Below, one piece after another: positions 35,801-48,255 of a stretch of 64,000 nucleotides of DNA. The DNA comes from Rachycentron canadum (Eukaryota > Chordata > Actinopteri > Carangiformes > Rachycentridae), in the NCBI GenBank assembly GCA_038496675.1, contig CM076649.1, forward strand, positions 20,751,422 through 20,815,421, in the 5' to 3' direction. The notes under the pieces were generated by a model. It made no database searches, had not been told where the DNA came from, and worked only from the letters and a program-made list of their open reading frames with translations. The translations under genes were made by a program, and so were the position numbers. Positions within the stretch are counted from its first letter, which is position 1, and each line of letters starts with the position of its first letter.

Positions 35801-37879
35801 CTGTTTATGTTATGCACAAGTTTGCATATTCTTGAGGAATTAAACTTTTGGACCAGGACTTTATAGCAGAAGAGCAGCTGAGCGCAAGAATGTAGTAAAG
35901 AAGAGGAAAGGCAATTTAAATGACAGTAAATGACATGATATACTGTGTTCAAAGTGTTGTCTTTAGAGAAAATTGTCAGACTGAAGAATTTGGGGATCTT
36001 TTATGGTCTGCAGGTGATCACATGACACACTGATGAAGTGTGTCATGTGATCTAAAAGCAGTCATTTGGGTTTAAAGTTGCTCCAAACTGTGACACTCAC
36101 AACAATGAGTACAACAATGAGCATTGTATGGTTTAATACATGTTAGCTTTGAAAGCTGAGTTTGAAACAAGTTGAACCCCTCAACTTGTATATAAGACCA
36201 AGTACATATTAAACACAAAAAGTAATGGCAGCAAGACAATGCTTTTTTATGATATGAAGAAACATAAGCAGTTTCTGAAGAAATGGCAAATGAAAAGGTT
36301 TTTTCTTAAATATCTCATATTTCACACTTTTTGGTTTTAACCAGAGTCCATCTCAGTGTAGTTTTCCATCTCCTCTCTCAGGCTTCTCTCTTCAGCTTAG
36401 TAACGACAGTTCAGTTAGCCAATCAGAGGAGAGGATCTGAAAACAGGCTGTGAGCACTTCTCTGTGGACTGAGGCCTTTGATACTTTCAGTATTAATATA
36501 GAACCTAGACCCGATGAATAACCAGAGGCCACATGGGAATCTGTCTTTATATAATATGGGACTTTTCAGAAGAAGTATGATTCTCTGTAAATAAATGTAA
36601 TCTGAAATCAGGAAGCTGTGCCTTGTCAAACATTATCTTTACAAGACTGAGACCCACTCCCCTGATTGGCTCACTGAGCCTGCAAGATGAGATGTAAAAT
36701 TAGATTCTGATGGTTTTTTGTGCTTAAAATAACAAACATATCTTCTCATGAACATTATGACTTCAGATAAAATGTGGGAGAAGTGTAAAATACATGACCT
36801 CAGCAATCCATTAAAACAACACCAGAACTAATCAACACATGATATCACACTAATGATAAACATGTATAACACTTAATGTTTCGTGTGACGATTGTAGCTC
36901 AGTGAACACATGACGTCTTATGTGTGAAGCTGATAAAGAGCGTGGAAGGACGGTGACTGGGTTATGGCAATGCGTGATGTTAATATTCTTCTTTTGTTAA
37001 CAGAGAGAAGACAAAGAGGTCAAGGCAGATTTCCTTAAAAACTCTTGGCCATCCGAGCAGCATCTTCAGCATTTGTCCCAGATGCACCCAGGAATGTCTA
37101 CACGCCCTCCACAGAGCCCTCAGCAGGCTCCGAGCATGTCAGATAATGTCAGCAGTCAGGTGAACCTTTTCAATCCTCCTCAACCTCCACTGGAAATAAA
37201 CAACTTATATTTTTCACAACAACACTGGGAAAGCAGCATTATCCATAATCAACAAAATCTGTTTCTTTCTCAATCAAATTCAAGTCAGTTTATGAAAACA
37301 CAGGCCCAGTTAACAGAAACACAAAATTCTTCTTCAAAAACTCAGTCCACAGCTCAGCAGACTACATTTTCACACCAAGAACAAAAGCAAGACCAAAAGC
37401 AAACCCTATGCACTCAGGAAGGAAACATAACTGGAGGTAACAGCAGCACAGGTGTCAGCTGTGCTAAGCTGACACCAGGAAGTCCCAAAAGGCCCAGTCT
37501 CTCTCATGTCAAAACATCACCCAGCACACACCACTGCCATGTCAGTAGAACCACCGCTGGATCGACAGGGATCACCCAGGTATTGAACCACAAGATGCTG
37601 GTCCATAATACAGGGCTGCCATCGAAGCCCTTTACATACCCAGAACCTGAGCAGGACTCTAAGGATCAGGCACCAAATGATTACACCATGCCGAGCAGCA
37701 ACACTGGGAGAGCGGACATTGCCAACAGATACCAGTCTTTTTACTTGACCGGTCAGCTTCATGGGTTCCAGCCAGCCGAGTGTCTGACCGGTGAAGTGAG
37801 GCCTGTGCAAAGCTGCCAGGACCTCTCAGAAGACACCAGCAGTAGTGATGATGAAGGAAAACTTATCATAGAGCTTTAG
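28601..37879 (+). CDS. znf831: zinc finger protein 831 (znf831), whole gene span, 3 coding exons
   Basis: Large, probably nuclear protein; in mammals ZNF831 is treated as a transcriptional regulator, with little known biochemistry. Exons 28601-32861, 34126-34409 and 37004-37879 join in phase to about 1806 aa (human about 1680). Seen: two adjacent C2H2 fingers at about residues 107-161 (CPHCGRDCLKPSVLEKH, HTGERPYPC, KTQSNLYKHKRTQAH); a conserved block at about 352-402 (KLISEN, NVRPRKT, SKQGSIDLP, TYKDSFHFD); a basic block at about 546-575 (RRKKAQKFAYNKWYMYGG); long Ser/Thr/Pro/Gln-rich disordered stretches; and an acidic tail, DTSSSDDEGKLIIEL, ending the protein as in mammalian ZNF831. Start chosen at 28601 because the 5' exon begins at 28553 and GTTACCATGG is a strong initiation context. 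Neighbouring edn3 downstream matches the human order. Confidence 0.93.
33212..33273 (+). other. znf831: possible alternative terminal exon of znf831
   Basis: GAATTCCACAG acceptor followed by 20 codons open in the correct phase after exon 1, then TGA at 33271-33273. AATAAA at 33262-33267 and T/G-rich sequence just beyond would serve as a polyadenylation site. It would yield a protein lacking the acidic tail. Unconfirmed. Confidence 0.3.
34126..34409 (+). CDS. znf831: znf831 coding exon 2
   Basis: Acceptor TTCCTCTAG, then GG CCC ACG GTG in phase with the previous exon. It encodes a polar segment rich in Gln, Gly and Asp and ends CCA GAG|GTGAGA in phase 0. Low complexity makes it weaker than the flanking exons, but phase is correct on both sides. 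Confidence 0.75.
34980..35065 (+). repeat. dispersed repeat family A, fragment (copy 4)
   Basis: CGCCCCCTGATGGTCATTAG, AATGAAGGTTTAAGGCTCTT and CAGAGTCTACGTCAAC in znf831 intron 2, preceded by a poly-A run (34960-34977). Confidence 0.8.
36016..36052. repeat. perfect 16-bp inverted repeat (hairpin)
   Basis: GATCACATGACACACT, a five-base GATGA spacer, then its exact reverse complement. Located in the second znf831 intron. Confidence 0.95.
36433..36478 (+). repeat. dispersed repeat family D, plus copy
   Basis: CTGAAAACAGGCTGTGAGCA and CTTCTCTGTGGACTGAGGCC match the reverse complement of 38831-38880. Confidence 0.75.
37004..37879 (+). CDS. znf831: znf831 last coding exon
   Basis: Acceptor TTTTGTTAACAG, then REDKEVKADFLKNSW in frame. 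Gln/Ser-rich, ending in the acidic SEDTSSSDDEGKLIIEL and TAG. The tail matches the mammalian ZNF831 C terminus, which fixes this exon as part of the gene. Confidence 0.9.
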   Translation, partial: REDKEVKADFLKNSWPSEQHLQHLSQMHPGMSTRPPQSPQQAPSMSDNVSSQVNLFNPPQPPLEINNLYFSQQHWESSIIHNQQNLFLSQSNSSQFMKTQAQLTETQNSSSKTQSTAQQTTFSHQEQKQDQKQTLCTQEGNITGGNSSTGVSCAKLTPGSPKRPSLSHVKTSPSTHHCHVSRTTAGSTGITQVLNHKMLVHNTGLPSKPFTYPEPEQDSKDQAPNDYTMPSSNTGRADIANRYQSFYLTGQLHGFQPAECLTGEVRPVQSCQDLSEDTSSSDDEGKLIIEL

Positions 37880-38830
37880 GGCAAACGTGAACATACACAT
37901 GTGCCATTTTAACTTTTATTTGCTGTATATTTTTCAGAGGCAAATTTGCTCTTGGGGCAGAAATAATCTCAATGGTTGAGTTGATTCAATGGGCAGAGCC
38001 AAGGAACCACATGTGTAAACTGAATATAACATAAAAAATGAATTCATTCTTTATATATTTCCTTCACAAATGTATTATTCGTAATAATTCCAGTGAGATT
38101 ACTTCTACCCCCAAGAAATGTTGTGTGACTTCCGTTCTGCTCACACATGCTTACGCGCACATTATTTGCCACAATTTGTGTCTGCCTTCCCACATTCGCA
38201 CTCGCACAAATTGCAGCCTCTAACACTATCTAACAAACACCTGTGTGTATGACTCATTTACACATGCTGCCAAATGCCAGTTAGATCACTCAGGCATTGG
38301 CTGGAGGGCTGTGACCCTTTCTAAGTCTGGGTTTTGTCATGATTCAACTGCTATGATAAAGCACCAGCGCTCCCAGGAACAGGAAGTAGGCGGATGAACA
38401 TTTCTGTACATAATTCCACAGCTATGGCTCACACTAACTTTCTTGTCAATCCTCAGCCCATTAGTGGTCATAAAAGGTATTGGTCCTGACAGGTGTATGT
38501 GTGCAGTAGTGCTGAATGAGCTTTATTTGCAGTGAATCTGTTTAGGCCTGTTTGTTCTGATTACAGTGTGGTTTGACACACAGCAAAACCAAGGACACAA
38601 AAATGTGCAGCTGTTTACAGTTACAAGCTGTTTTGTTATTCTGTTACAAATATTTGGGGTTTTCTTTTTCATGTTCTTATTTTATATTCTTGTTGTTTAT
38701 GGAAACATAACTGATTATATCCATCTCAAATTTATTGCACATTATATTGTGTTTTCAACAAACTTAAAGGTCCACACAGTCTAAAGGTCGACCTCCATGT
38801 GGTCTTTGATTATAAATCAGGTCTATTAAA

Positions 38831-38880
38831 GGTCTCAGTCCACAGAGAAATGTTCACAGCCTGTTTTCAGAAACTGGGCT
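38831..38880 (-). repeat. dispersed repeat family D, minus copy
   Basis: GTCTCAGTCCACAGAGAAAT and TTCACAGCCTGTTTTCAG are the reverse complement of 36433-36478 with a few differences. Confidence 0.75.
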
Positions 38881-41800
38881 TTACAACCAGCCGTCAGGAT
38901 TTCTGAAACTTTGTGATGTCACAATGACAGTCACCGCTCTCAATCCCAATCCAGGCTCCGCCTACCCACCCTCCAACTTTGCAGGATTTGTTTTTGCTGA
39001 GTGTTTACTTGAAATCATCTATAATTTTATTCAATCACTCAGGAAAGATCTGTAAGATCTTTATTTGCTCCATAAAACCACATCAAATAAAACAGGAAAA
39101 GTGTAAAAGAGGCAAATTAAACTGTTCTCAAAACCATTTTACTGGTCTGATTGTGTGGGTCTGTTCTTCAGTTAAACCTCTATCTTGCTCTGACGTTTCT
39201 CACAGATGCTGAAATTTTTCAGAATTACATTTTTGTTGAGGGAGCTGAATAGCCCATGAGCTTTGGCTGTTGTTTCTATAGAAACCAAGTCAGTCAGACA
39301 CCTGAGTGCTAGATAATTAAAAACACTTTGTTATTGAATTTCTGAATAAAACACAGTGACAGGGTTGGTGAATTCATTCACCCTAACCTGAACCACCACA
39401 CGGGTGATTTATTTCCCCCCTGTGATAAGACCCATAGAGTCTCCTGATATAGCTCCCCTATAGTGGCAGGTGGACCACACCTGGGTTGTCACTGTTACAA
39501 TAATAAACACACAGACTGTACAGAGAGGGGCGTACCTATCTTTGTCTCCATGGTAACATTCACATTAGGTTTACGGAAAAATGGTGATTCAAATAAGTAC
39601 TTCCTCAACATGAAACAATCTTTGTTGTCATGGTTAAAATAATAATGAATAATAGAAACAACATAAACTGCTATTTTCACTTGGGAATCAAACACTGTTC
39701 TCCTGTGTCATAGTCCTGTGTTTTGTTGGCCCACTCATCCACCACAAACCAAACTGGTAAATTTGTTAAAAACATTAAAAAAAAAAAAACATTATAAATT
39801 TTCAGACTTATCTGGCCTCAGTCAAGCCATGCAGAGTAATGGATCAACAACTGACACTTTCTTAACCTCCCCACCATCAAATCATCAGATTGACAGGGAA
39901 CAGAGATACAGGACCCCTTCTTACACAAATAAACCAGCTCCTAACAGGTCACAGAGACATATACATTCAGACCACAGGTCAGATGGTCAACTCCAGAAGA
40001 ACAACAAAGGTACACAAGATTGGAGTGAAGCACCAAACTCTCCTTTTGTAACAATGAATCTGAATTGGTATATATATATATATTGACACTAAGGTGTGGA
40101 TCCTGGGCTCACACACACACACTAAGGTTTCCTCCTCTCCTACTCTTATAAATTAAGAGTATAATAAATAATAAATTACAAGCTACATTCCAGTCCTGGT
40201 AGTAACCAGCATCTTACACTTCAGAAATCTGAGTAAGTATAAAATCAGTCTAAATACTCAGTAACCTGTTATTATTTACGTATTAAGCCCATAGCAGGTG
40301 TCTATCTTATAACATGAACTGTAGCATGCAGATTTAAAGATCTTTTATGTGACTACGCTGTCAGCATCCTTCACACAAGCACAACAGACATCCACAATGT
40401 CTTTAAATTAGAATGATAGTCAAAGGGCTGCTGTGTAATCTACATTATTCATTATTAGCTTTAGGAAACATGAATTATGTTGTCTAACCAGTTAACCACT
40501 TGTATTATACTTATTTTGAAGGATACAGGCTGAATATGAAATTCATGCTTGTATTGTTCTTTCCTGTCATTATTATGTTTGTGTGTTGTTTCATATGTTC
40601 TATGGCATGTCAACAAAGTAAAGAAAAGACACCAAACACCAGCTTTGATTTGTATCAATATATATTTGGAGCTTTTTTTGTTGCTGTTCAATTTGATTGA
40701 CTACGCTACATATGAAGACTACCCTGAAGACATCCCAGTGTGAGTATCAACTTAATGTTATTTGAGGCTTTTACGACTGATAATATCAATAACATCTATT
40801 CTAAGTGGACGTACCAAAGCTACTTAGGCTGAAAAGATGACATGATAAATGAGCAGAGAAGATTTCAGAAAGCAGTGACTCTTAAAGATAGGCATGCAGC
40901 ATCAAAGAGCCATCTAACAAAAAAGGAGAACAGAATTCAAATTTTTGGGTATTATGTTACACACTTATTGTAAATATGTAAATTGATCAAGTGTGTTCCC
41001 TTGCAAAAAAGAGGTCCACAACATACCCCAACTCCCCAACATCCCAAACAAGGTGATTTACAAGACAAATCTATTATATATTATATATACATATTGTATA
41101 TTTACACTTTTTCTTACATATATTTTCACTTTTTTTTACATATACTTGTCTTTTTTTTCTCAAAATTGTACCCCTTGTACTTCTTCTGTGTAGTTTTTCA
41201 CATAGCATTAGGATTATGCCACTGTTTATTATTTATCTGTATGTGACCAACAAACCTTTGAATCCTCTAAAAGGAAACTTTTAAGTTAAGTTGAGTTCAT
41301 AACTATTGGTAAATGATTGGAGCAGGTTTAAAGTATTAAACAATTCTGCTTTATAATATAATATATCTCTGATTTTGTCATAGTCAGTGAATAAGGTATC
41401 AGACCTTTTTCTGAGCAATGAACTGATGTTTTCTGATCATGTCTAGATTAAACCACAATTAAACCACAAACTCATCTGAAGGAGGAATGACTGGCTGAGT
41501 TTCCTGAGTCACTTCACGACTCACAGAGCTGGCTTTGTGTTTTCAGTTATGTGTCAGGAGCAAAAAGGAATCATTAAAGGCTGCTCAACAAAACACCCTG
41601 TTTCCTCATCATCGCATCTGTCTTATATTTCTCAAAATTCTATCCCTTGTTTTTCAGGTAGGATCATGCAACATTATGCTGCTATGTCAAGAGAATGTAG
41701 AGGAACACCAAGTGTTGAAATTTAGAGGGTAATTCGACTGACTGTCTTAAAGAGGTGCTCTTTGTCTGCTGATCATGGCAAAAGTGTAATGTTCAGAGCT

Positions 41801-42524
41801 TTTCTTTTTGACCCCAGAGCAGAGGACACAGAGACCAGCAGGATTAAGTGCAGAGATATTTTAACGTAGTAGTGAGGGGGACTGAATGAGGGGAGATGGG
41901 TGGTGGCTGTAGGATCCAGGCAGTGAGGGTGATGGCAGGGTTCAGGTGAGTGGAGTGGATCATGACTGGGAGGACAACTGGAGGCTTGCAGGTGAGCGTG
42001 GAGGTGGTGGTGTTGTGGCGTGGCCAGGTGAGCACAGGTTAGAGGCAGGGTACACAAGAGGCACAGAGGTAACTCCGCAGTAAAAACTAGGCAGGTGGAA
42101 CAATCTGGAGACGAGTGGAGGAAAGACCAGGGCTGAAACACTGCAGGTGATGGGTGATCGGATGCAGGTGTGTCAATGAGCTGCTCTAGTAGCTTCCACG
42201 CCTCCACTGGATCACCTGGAGCAGAAAGACCGAAGGGGGAGGGGACACAAGAGGAAAGAGACAAGGGGGAACACTGGGAGTGTGACAAAAAGGTCCTGAA
42301 AGTGTTATGCAAGAACCATAATAGCATGGCAGAGTGCCAGCATGCACATTATTCCCAGTACAACAGGATGTGTTTAAACAGGGTTTAAAACAAAATATCT
42401 TGTGTTTGTGTCTGATTCCTTGTGTCCTGTATTTTAGTAGATAAGATAGATAAATATAACTTACTGTAACACACAACACATCTCTTCTTTGTCGCACCTC
42501 TTGTTTATAGTAAATGTCAACACC

Positions 42525-42975
42525 GGGAGCTGGTTCGTGAGCTGCCATTTTGAAGCCTCCAGTTTGTAACTTGGCTGTCGGCCATCTTGTTGTTTTGAAA
42601 CCAGAAGAAACCATATTTGGAGGAGAAGGTGAAGCTGAGGAGGAGTGAGGGGTGGATCTGACCTGCTCTGTACTCTATTCTGATTGGGTGGTACAGTCTG
42701 ACAATCACATTGTTGCCACGCCCCCCCAATTCATCCCCTTCTTTATGGTCTATTTTCCTCTAAATGGACCATCATTTAAAAAATGAACATCATGTTGTAT
42801 TGAAGACTTGAAACTAGAGACTGAGACCATAAACTCATTAGGAAAACATTTACTGAGCTAATAAATCAAGGGAGAAGTAGGGACATTTTCCCATAGACTT
42901 CAATACAATCTGACTTCTTTAACAACCAGTGGAGTCGCCCCCTGATGGTCATTAGAGAGAATGAAGGTTTAAGAT
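42525..42975 (+). repeat. dispersed repeat family A, near-complete (copy 5)
   Basis: Contains all recognisable blocks in order: GAGCTGCCATTTTGAAGCCT, the GAAACCAGAAGAAACCAT block, GATTGGGTGGTACAGTCTG, GAACATCATGTTGTATTGAA, AAGTAGGGACATTTTCCCAT and GTGGAGTCGCCCCCTGATGG. The most complete copy in the window. Confidence 0.9.
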
Positions 42976-45751
42976 ACTTCTATCTTGTCTGTGGATTATA
43001 GCTGGTATTGTTTAAGACAGCTGAAGTCCAGTGATTTTCTTGACAAATATCAGCCATAACAATTGCTTTTTTGTGGCCTCTTTGTGACACCAAAGAAGAT
43101 GAATAGAGTGGTGAAGTCCAGCTTTGGGGTGCAGTCGGTTAGGCTACAGACTGATGAGTGAGTTTGTTTTCTATCCATATTATCTCACGTTTACATCTCA
43201 TGGTTTGTGATGTGATCTTACATAAAAGTGCAGTCAAACCCTGAGTCAAAACTGCCACAGCAATAGTAGATTTTCCTCCTACATTATGTTTCTATGGTGT
43301 TTTCCAATGAGTCCTCTGGTCTGTCTCTATCTGTCAGTCTTGTCAGCCCTCTGTGAGTGGGAAAGTCTTTATATACACATTCACCTAAAGAAAACAAGAA
43401 AATGTCAACAACTTTGTGCCTGACAAAAGGTTTTTCAGCACTTCTCAGCTCTACTCGAGAGTCTACTGTCTCATCAAAAACCACAGTATAAATTGTGTGA
43501 CAGTTTGACAGTTCCTGTACTCCTTCATCCCATGATTCAATCTAGTAGTTTTCATCATCCTCTCATCTTATCACAGTGTCTCATCTATGCTCTATTTCCA
43601 GTCTATTTGCTTTCTCTTTGTCAGTGGCAGGTGGGTCGTAAAACTGCCAACTGATACAATATCTGCTGCACCATAATTTTCATGAAACACATGAGAAAAG
43701 GAGACAAGTACTCGAGTAGTGGTGTGTTAAAAGATCATTATGATGAAAGATGATCATTCCTCTTTGGGATAGTCATCAGTCAAATGTTATATGTGTGTAT
43801 AACAGATATATTAAAGCCAGTTGTTCAAGTATAGAGAAATGTTGTAAAAGCTGTAACAACTGTTTGGTTTTTAAGTGGGTGGCATACTGGCTCAGTTGTC
43901 TCATTGCAAGACCAGTCTGGGATTGGGTCTGTGTTGGTGTTCCACTTTCCTCCTACTGTGTGCAGAGGGGGTTCAGGAGGTCCTTGATGTCCGTTTTTTT
44001 AGCACATGCACTGCTGACCTTGCTTGCCCTGACAACACACCACTGCCATGAAGTCATGTTGTGTAACAGCTTAGTATGATGCAACACTTCTTTTTTGTTT
44101 GTTTATGTCATGTGGTGGACTATTTCTTGGTTGGGCAAGGGCCTGAGAATAAATTGGTAATAGGAAATTAAACTTACAGATACATCGATTTAGTGACCTT
44201 TAGACAGAGTTCTGTAAGGCCTTTTCCCCCATGTTCTCCTATGAAATCCTCAACTCATCCACTGCTGTATTTAAAGGTTCTGAAAACAAGATTCTTCTTA
44301 TAACAGGAGCAACTATTTTCTATGTAAAATACAATGTGAGTGAAGACGTACTGAGCAGGGAAGGAAGCCTGCCAGCCACGTGTTGTAATCTGACTTTCTC
44401 TATTCTTCGTTTAGGTATCCAGAACATCCACACATGCACATCAGTGCATGCACATGTGCATTCTCTTCTTGTTAAATTGTTGGCCCACAACACGCTTACA
44501 TTTTCTTAAGGAATCAGGTTTTCATTTAAAAAAGCCTCCGGCAAAGAAACAGTTCAGCCCAAAGCACAGGTGAACTGGCCACGGGGACTATCGCTTTCAA
44601 CCCTGGTCAGCAGATGGACCAAAGTTTTTACCAGAACCAGCAATATCCTTATTGGCTCCATGAATAAATTACTTTCCTCATCCGACCCTGGAGCCAGTAA
44701 TGGTCTAACTGCCCAGGGATGGAGAACCCTAGCTGCTAAAGGGCTCCAGTTGGAGAGTTGGCTGAACTGCTTTTCTTCTGCCTCATGTGTAGTTGATGTT
44801 GTAGCTTGATGCTACATAATGTAACATGTCTGTTTTCATTAGTGATGGCTACAGTAGCATAAAGACGTTAGCTGACTTGCTGTTACCATTCTAATAAATG
44901 TGCTTGTCAAATGTTGCTTTAGCTAGCATGGAGCAATGCTAGTGTGGGCTAGTAGTGGCTAGTTTTTGGCTCTCATGTACACATGCTAACTATATTTATT
45001 TCTTGCCAAACAGAGACTGGAGGTGTGGCATTTGTTTTGATCTGAGATATTTTTGGTCTAGTTCGACATCTTCTCTCCAAGCTTTGCAAGATTATTCAAG
45101 TGTTCTGGCTGCCCTGTTCTCCGACATCTTCCCGAATCCTGACTGCCAGCTCTGCTTTGTGTTTGGCACCTCGCTTCATTTCAGCTAACTGACGACCCAG
45201 CTCATAGATAGTTTGATGGTTTTACAATAAATACTTAAAAACTTCACCTGCCTTTGAGTCTGTGTTCTCTATTGAGACCGTTTATTAGAATAAACCTAAG
45301 TAAGTCAGGGAAGCAACTTCCCCCTCATTTCCTGTCTTTGTCCATAGCTAAGCTCACTGAACACTCTGGGACCATTCAATGGCGTTCAATTTAACACCTT
45401 TAGTAATGACTTTTTTGAGACCTTTACAACCCACCTTTAGAGGCAGCAATCATGACACTTAAGGTCTCCAGCTAATCCATGGACAGGGAATAGTTATTAT
45501 GTAAGTATCATATTTTGTTTGTTTAGAGTTTAGATGCATATTTTTGATTTTTAGTTACACAACCTCAACCCTACATAACTGTGAAAAAATTGTACATATA
45601 TTGTCGTCCGTCATCAATATTGCAATATTCAGTGTTGTACAGTTATCACAATGATAATGCTTAGTGATAAAAGTTAGCTGTATGCTAACATATTCAATTA
45701 GCTTTGTGAAGATCATGAAGATTTCAAAATGTTGATCCATACACTATATAT

Positions 45752-45815
45752 CCGCAGGGTTGCGGGGGGCAGGAGCCAATCCCAGCAGACAATGGGGCAA
45801 GGGGCGGGATACCAA
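45752..45815 (+). repeat. SINE-like repeat tail
   Basis: GGTTGCGGGGGGCAGGAGCC followed by AATCCCAGCAGACAATGGGG resembles the GC-rich tail of the fish repeat seen at 1551-1770 and 20428-20610. Confidence 0.5.
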
Positions 45816-46024
45816 AGGGACAGATCACGTGACATACAGAGACAGACTCACTCCTACGGGCAATATTGATGCAATTGTTGGCAATTGATGGCTCTAGCTT
45901 TTCACAGCTGTCACATCAAAACATTTCAGGACATTGCTTCACATGATTAAACAAGACAAATTTGTAGATAAATACTGTGACACTTAGAAATCTTGGTGTG
46001 TTTTTCCCAGCCTTATTAGGCTTA

Positions 46025-46076
46025 AATATATAATATATAATATATAATATATATATATATATATATGTATGTATGT
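46025..46076. repeat. (TA)n-rich simple repeat
   Basis: TAATATA units grading into a pure AT run and then GTAT units. Confidence 0.9.
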
Positions 46077-47241
46077 CTTTATCTACTGCAACTGAAAATA
46101 ACATTCCTGTATGGTCTGGTTCAAGCAAGACTGACTGCTGAGTAGAAAAATAGACAAGTGGTGGTCAGGTCTGGCAGGCCCCATACTGAGTCTAATGGTG
46201 TGATTATTTTCCCTATGGATCTTTGTGGAATGTGGGCTCTACTTTCAGGCCTGCCCCCATGATTTTCAAGGTAACTTGTGAGACACATTCCTCTACCACC
46301 CAATCAGCACCACACTCCAGACATTATCCCTGTGTGTTTTCTGTCAAAATACCATCCAGCTCCAAAGGAACAATCTGGCTGACAAAATAAATGGAAGCTA
46401 AATCATCCATTACAGAACATGGCGGTCATAAACGATGACTGGCAGTGAAGTACAGTTATGCCAGACGGTCTGGTTTAACTTGAACAGCTTTTGACTTGAT
46501 TCTATGTAGCATCATTTACACAGGGAAACTAGACTTGTAGACAAGTTGAACTCCAAGTCTAAAATCCAAAACACAGTGTGATGCCACAGAAAACACCACA
46601 TGAATGAATGTTAACAGAAGGAAATGTTTTTCTTGCTTTCTTAAAAAAAAAAAACAAAGAACTGATTCCCACAAATTCCATTATTCACAGATTCTCTGGG
46701 AAGAGGGAATAGTGGACTTTCAAACACCACTCCACTTAATTGCCAAATTTACTGTGTCTGTTTGATGTGGAAGTGGGTAACTGCAACATGTTCGCCTTCT
46801 GTCTGGGTGATGATGTAAGAGGTGTTTTTAACTTTTCCAACTGCCACCAAGTGGACAAAATGTGAAATTAATTCAGCTTCACTTGTCATTTGCCTGAAAC
46901 AATGCATTAACATTAGGGTTTTAATATTTGGCAAATTGGTCATTGTTGATATGTTTTTGTTTCCCTATGTGAAGGCTGCACACACACAGACTGACCTCTT
47001 ATTACAAATCTACTGAAGCGAACACTGCACACATTCTTCTGCAAGAAAGAAAGTAAAAACTGAATAGATTTTCTCCTTATTCTGTCTTCACATATATCAC
47101 AAAAGCTGTTTGAAAAAGGGTCATACATTTTTACTTTTTTTTTTCTTCTTTTTACACATGTAAAAAGATACATGTTTTCCTATCTTACTGAAAATCACTC
47201 CACTTGAGTAAATGTGCTTTGTAGAATTGATGAAAATGTAG

Positions 47242-47386
47242 AAAACTGTTTTTGCAGCTCTCTAACACAATGCTGCTGCACCATGTGTGAAATGTGTGTC
47301 ACCACCAGAGGACTAAGCTATGTGACATTGTAGATCACACTTTTCCATATTGTAAATACATCATATAGCAGTGAAATTGTGAAAGG
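47242..47386 (+). repeat. dispersed repeat family B, copy 1
   Basis: Matches 50287-50417 over AACACAATGCTGC, CACCACCAGAGGACTAA, GTAGATCACACTTTTCCAT and CATCATATAGCAGTGAAATT with scattered differences and small indels. Confidence 0.85.
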
Positions 47387-48255
47387 AGATTTATGGACAT
47401 GGAGTTGCAAAACAAATATAAGTTATGTATGTCCTGAATATATTAGTTAGGTTTTGTCCAGCTTTGTTTGAGAAGGAATTATTTTTCATGTAATTGAAGC
47501 CAACTGAACTAAACCTATTATTTGCATTTCTGATTAAATTAATTCAAATATGACATCAAAAACAGAGACATTAAAAGTCATTGCACAAACACCAGCAGCA
47601 GCTAATATGATGATATGAATACCAAGCCCTGTTCAAACCTGGTATTAGCATGGTCAGCTCATGGTAAGTCCACACCTGGCTTTAAAATGTCCCTCCACAC
47701 ATGTCTCCAGTGACCACTTATTTTCAGATCTCACTTTCTCATATAACTGACAGATCCGCTGTGTAAGTGTGTGTTTGTATTTGTGTGAGTAAGAGGAAGA
47801 GAGTGAGGGAGCGGGGAAAAGAGGGGTGCAAATCCCTGCGCTGCACACAGCACTGCAGTAAAATCAGGCTTTATGCAGAGTGGTAAAATATTATAGTTTA
47901 TTTTGAAACAGCGTTGGGACTAATTCGACTCAGAGGTAGGAGTAGGCTGCCCCTCAATGTGGTCCAGGACCTATTTGTTTACAGTGCTAAAAGAATGTGG
48001 CCATATGTGGCCCAGACCACCTCTGAATGTGGCCTGTGTGATTGGACCTCAAATGCGTTCACACCTGTAGAGCTGTTCTCTCAGGTCACCCAAGAGAGGT
48101 GTTAATGCCAGATCTGAAAAGGCGCTTATCTTTTATGACATAATGGGGTTGATAAATGTGAATGTAAAAGTGGTCAATAAACCAAGAAAAGTGCTGAATA
48201 AGTGTATTCCCCATTTGCCCCTGTGTGTGTGTTTCCTCCTTCAAGCTCAGCTCCT

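Noticed and set aside
40983..41246. Tyr/Phe-rich plus-strand frame near 41 kb
   Set aside because: AT-rich low-complexity sequence. No splice sites or similarity.
41773..42327. 184-codon minus-strand frame as a gene
   Set aside because: Pro/His/Leu-rich with no recognisable domain. The plus strand is G-rich and purine-skewed, which removes stops on the other strand by composition.
43870..44000. Possible further SINE-like copy
   Set aside because: GGCATACTGGCTCAGTTGTC loosely resembles a tRNA-type head, but the remaining blocks are too diverged to support a call.
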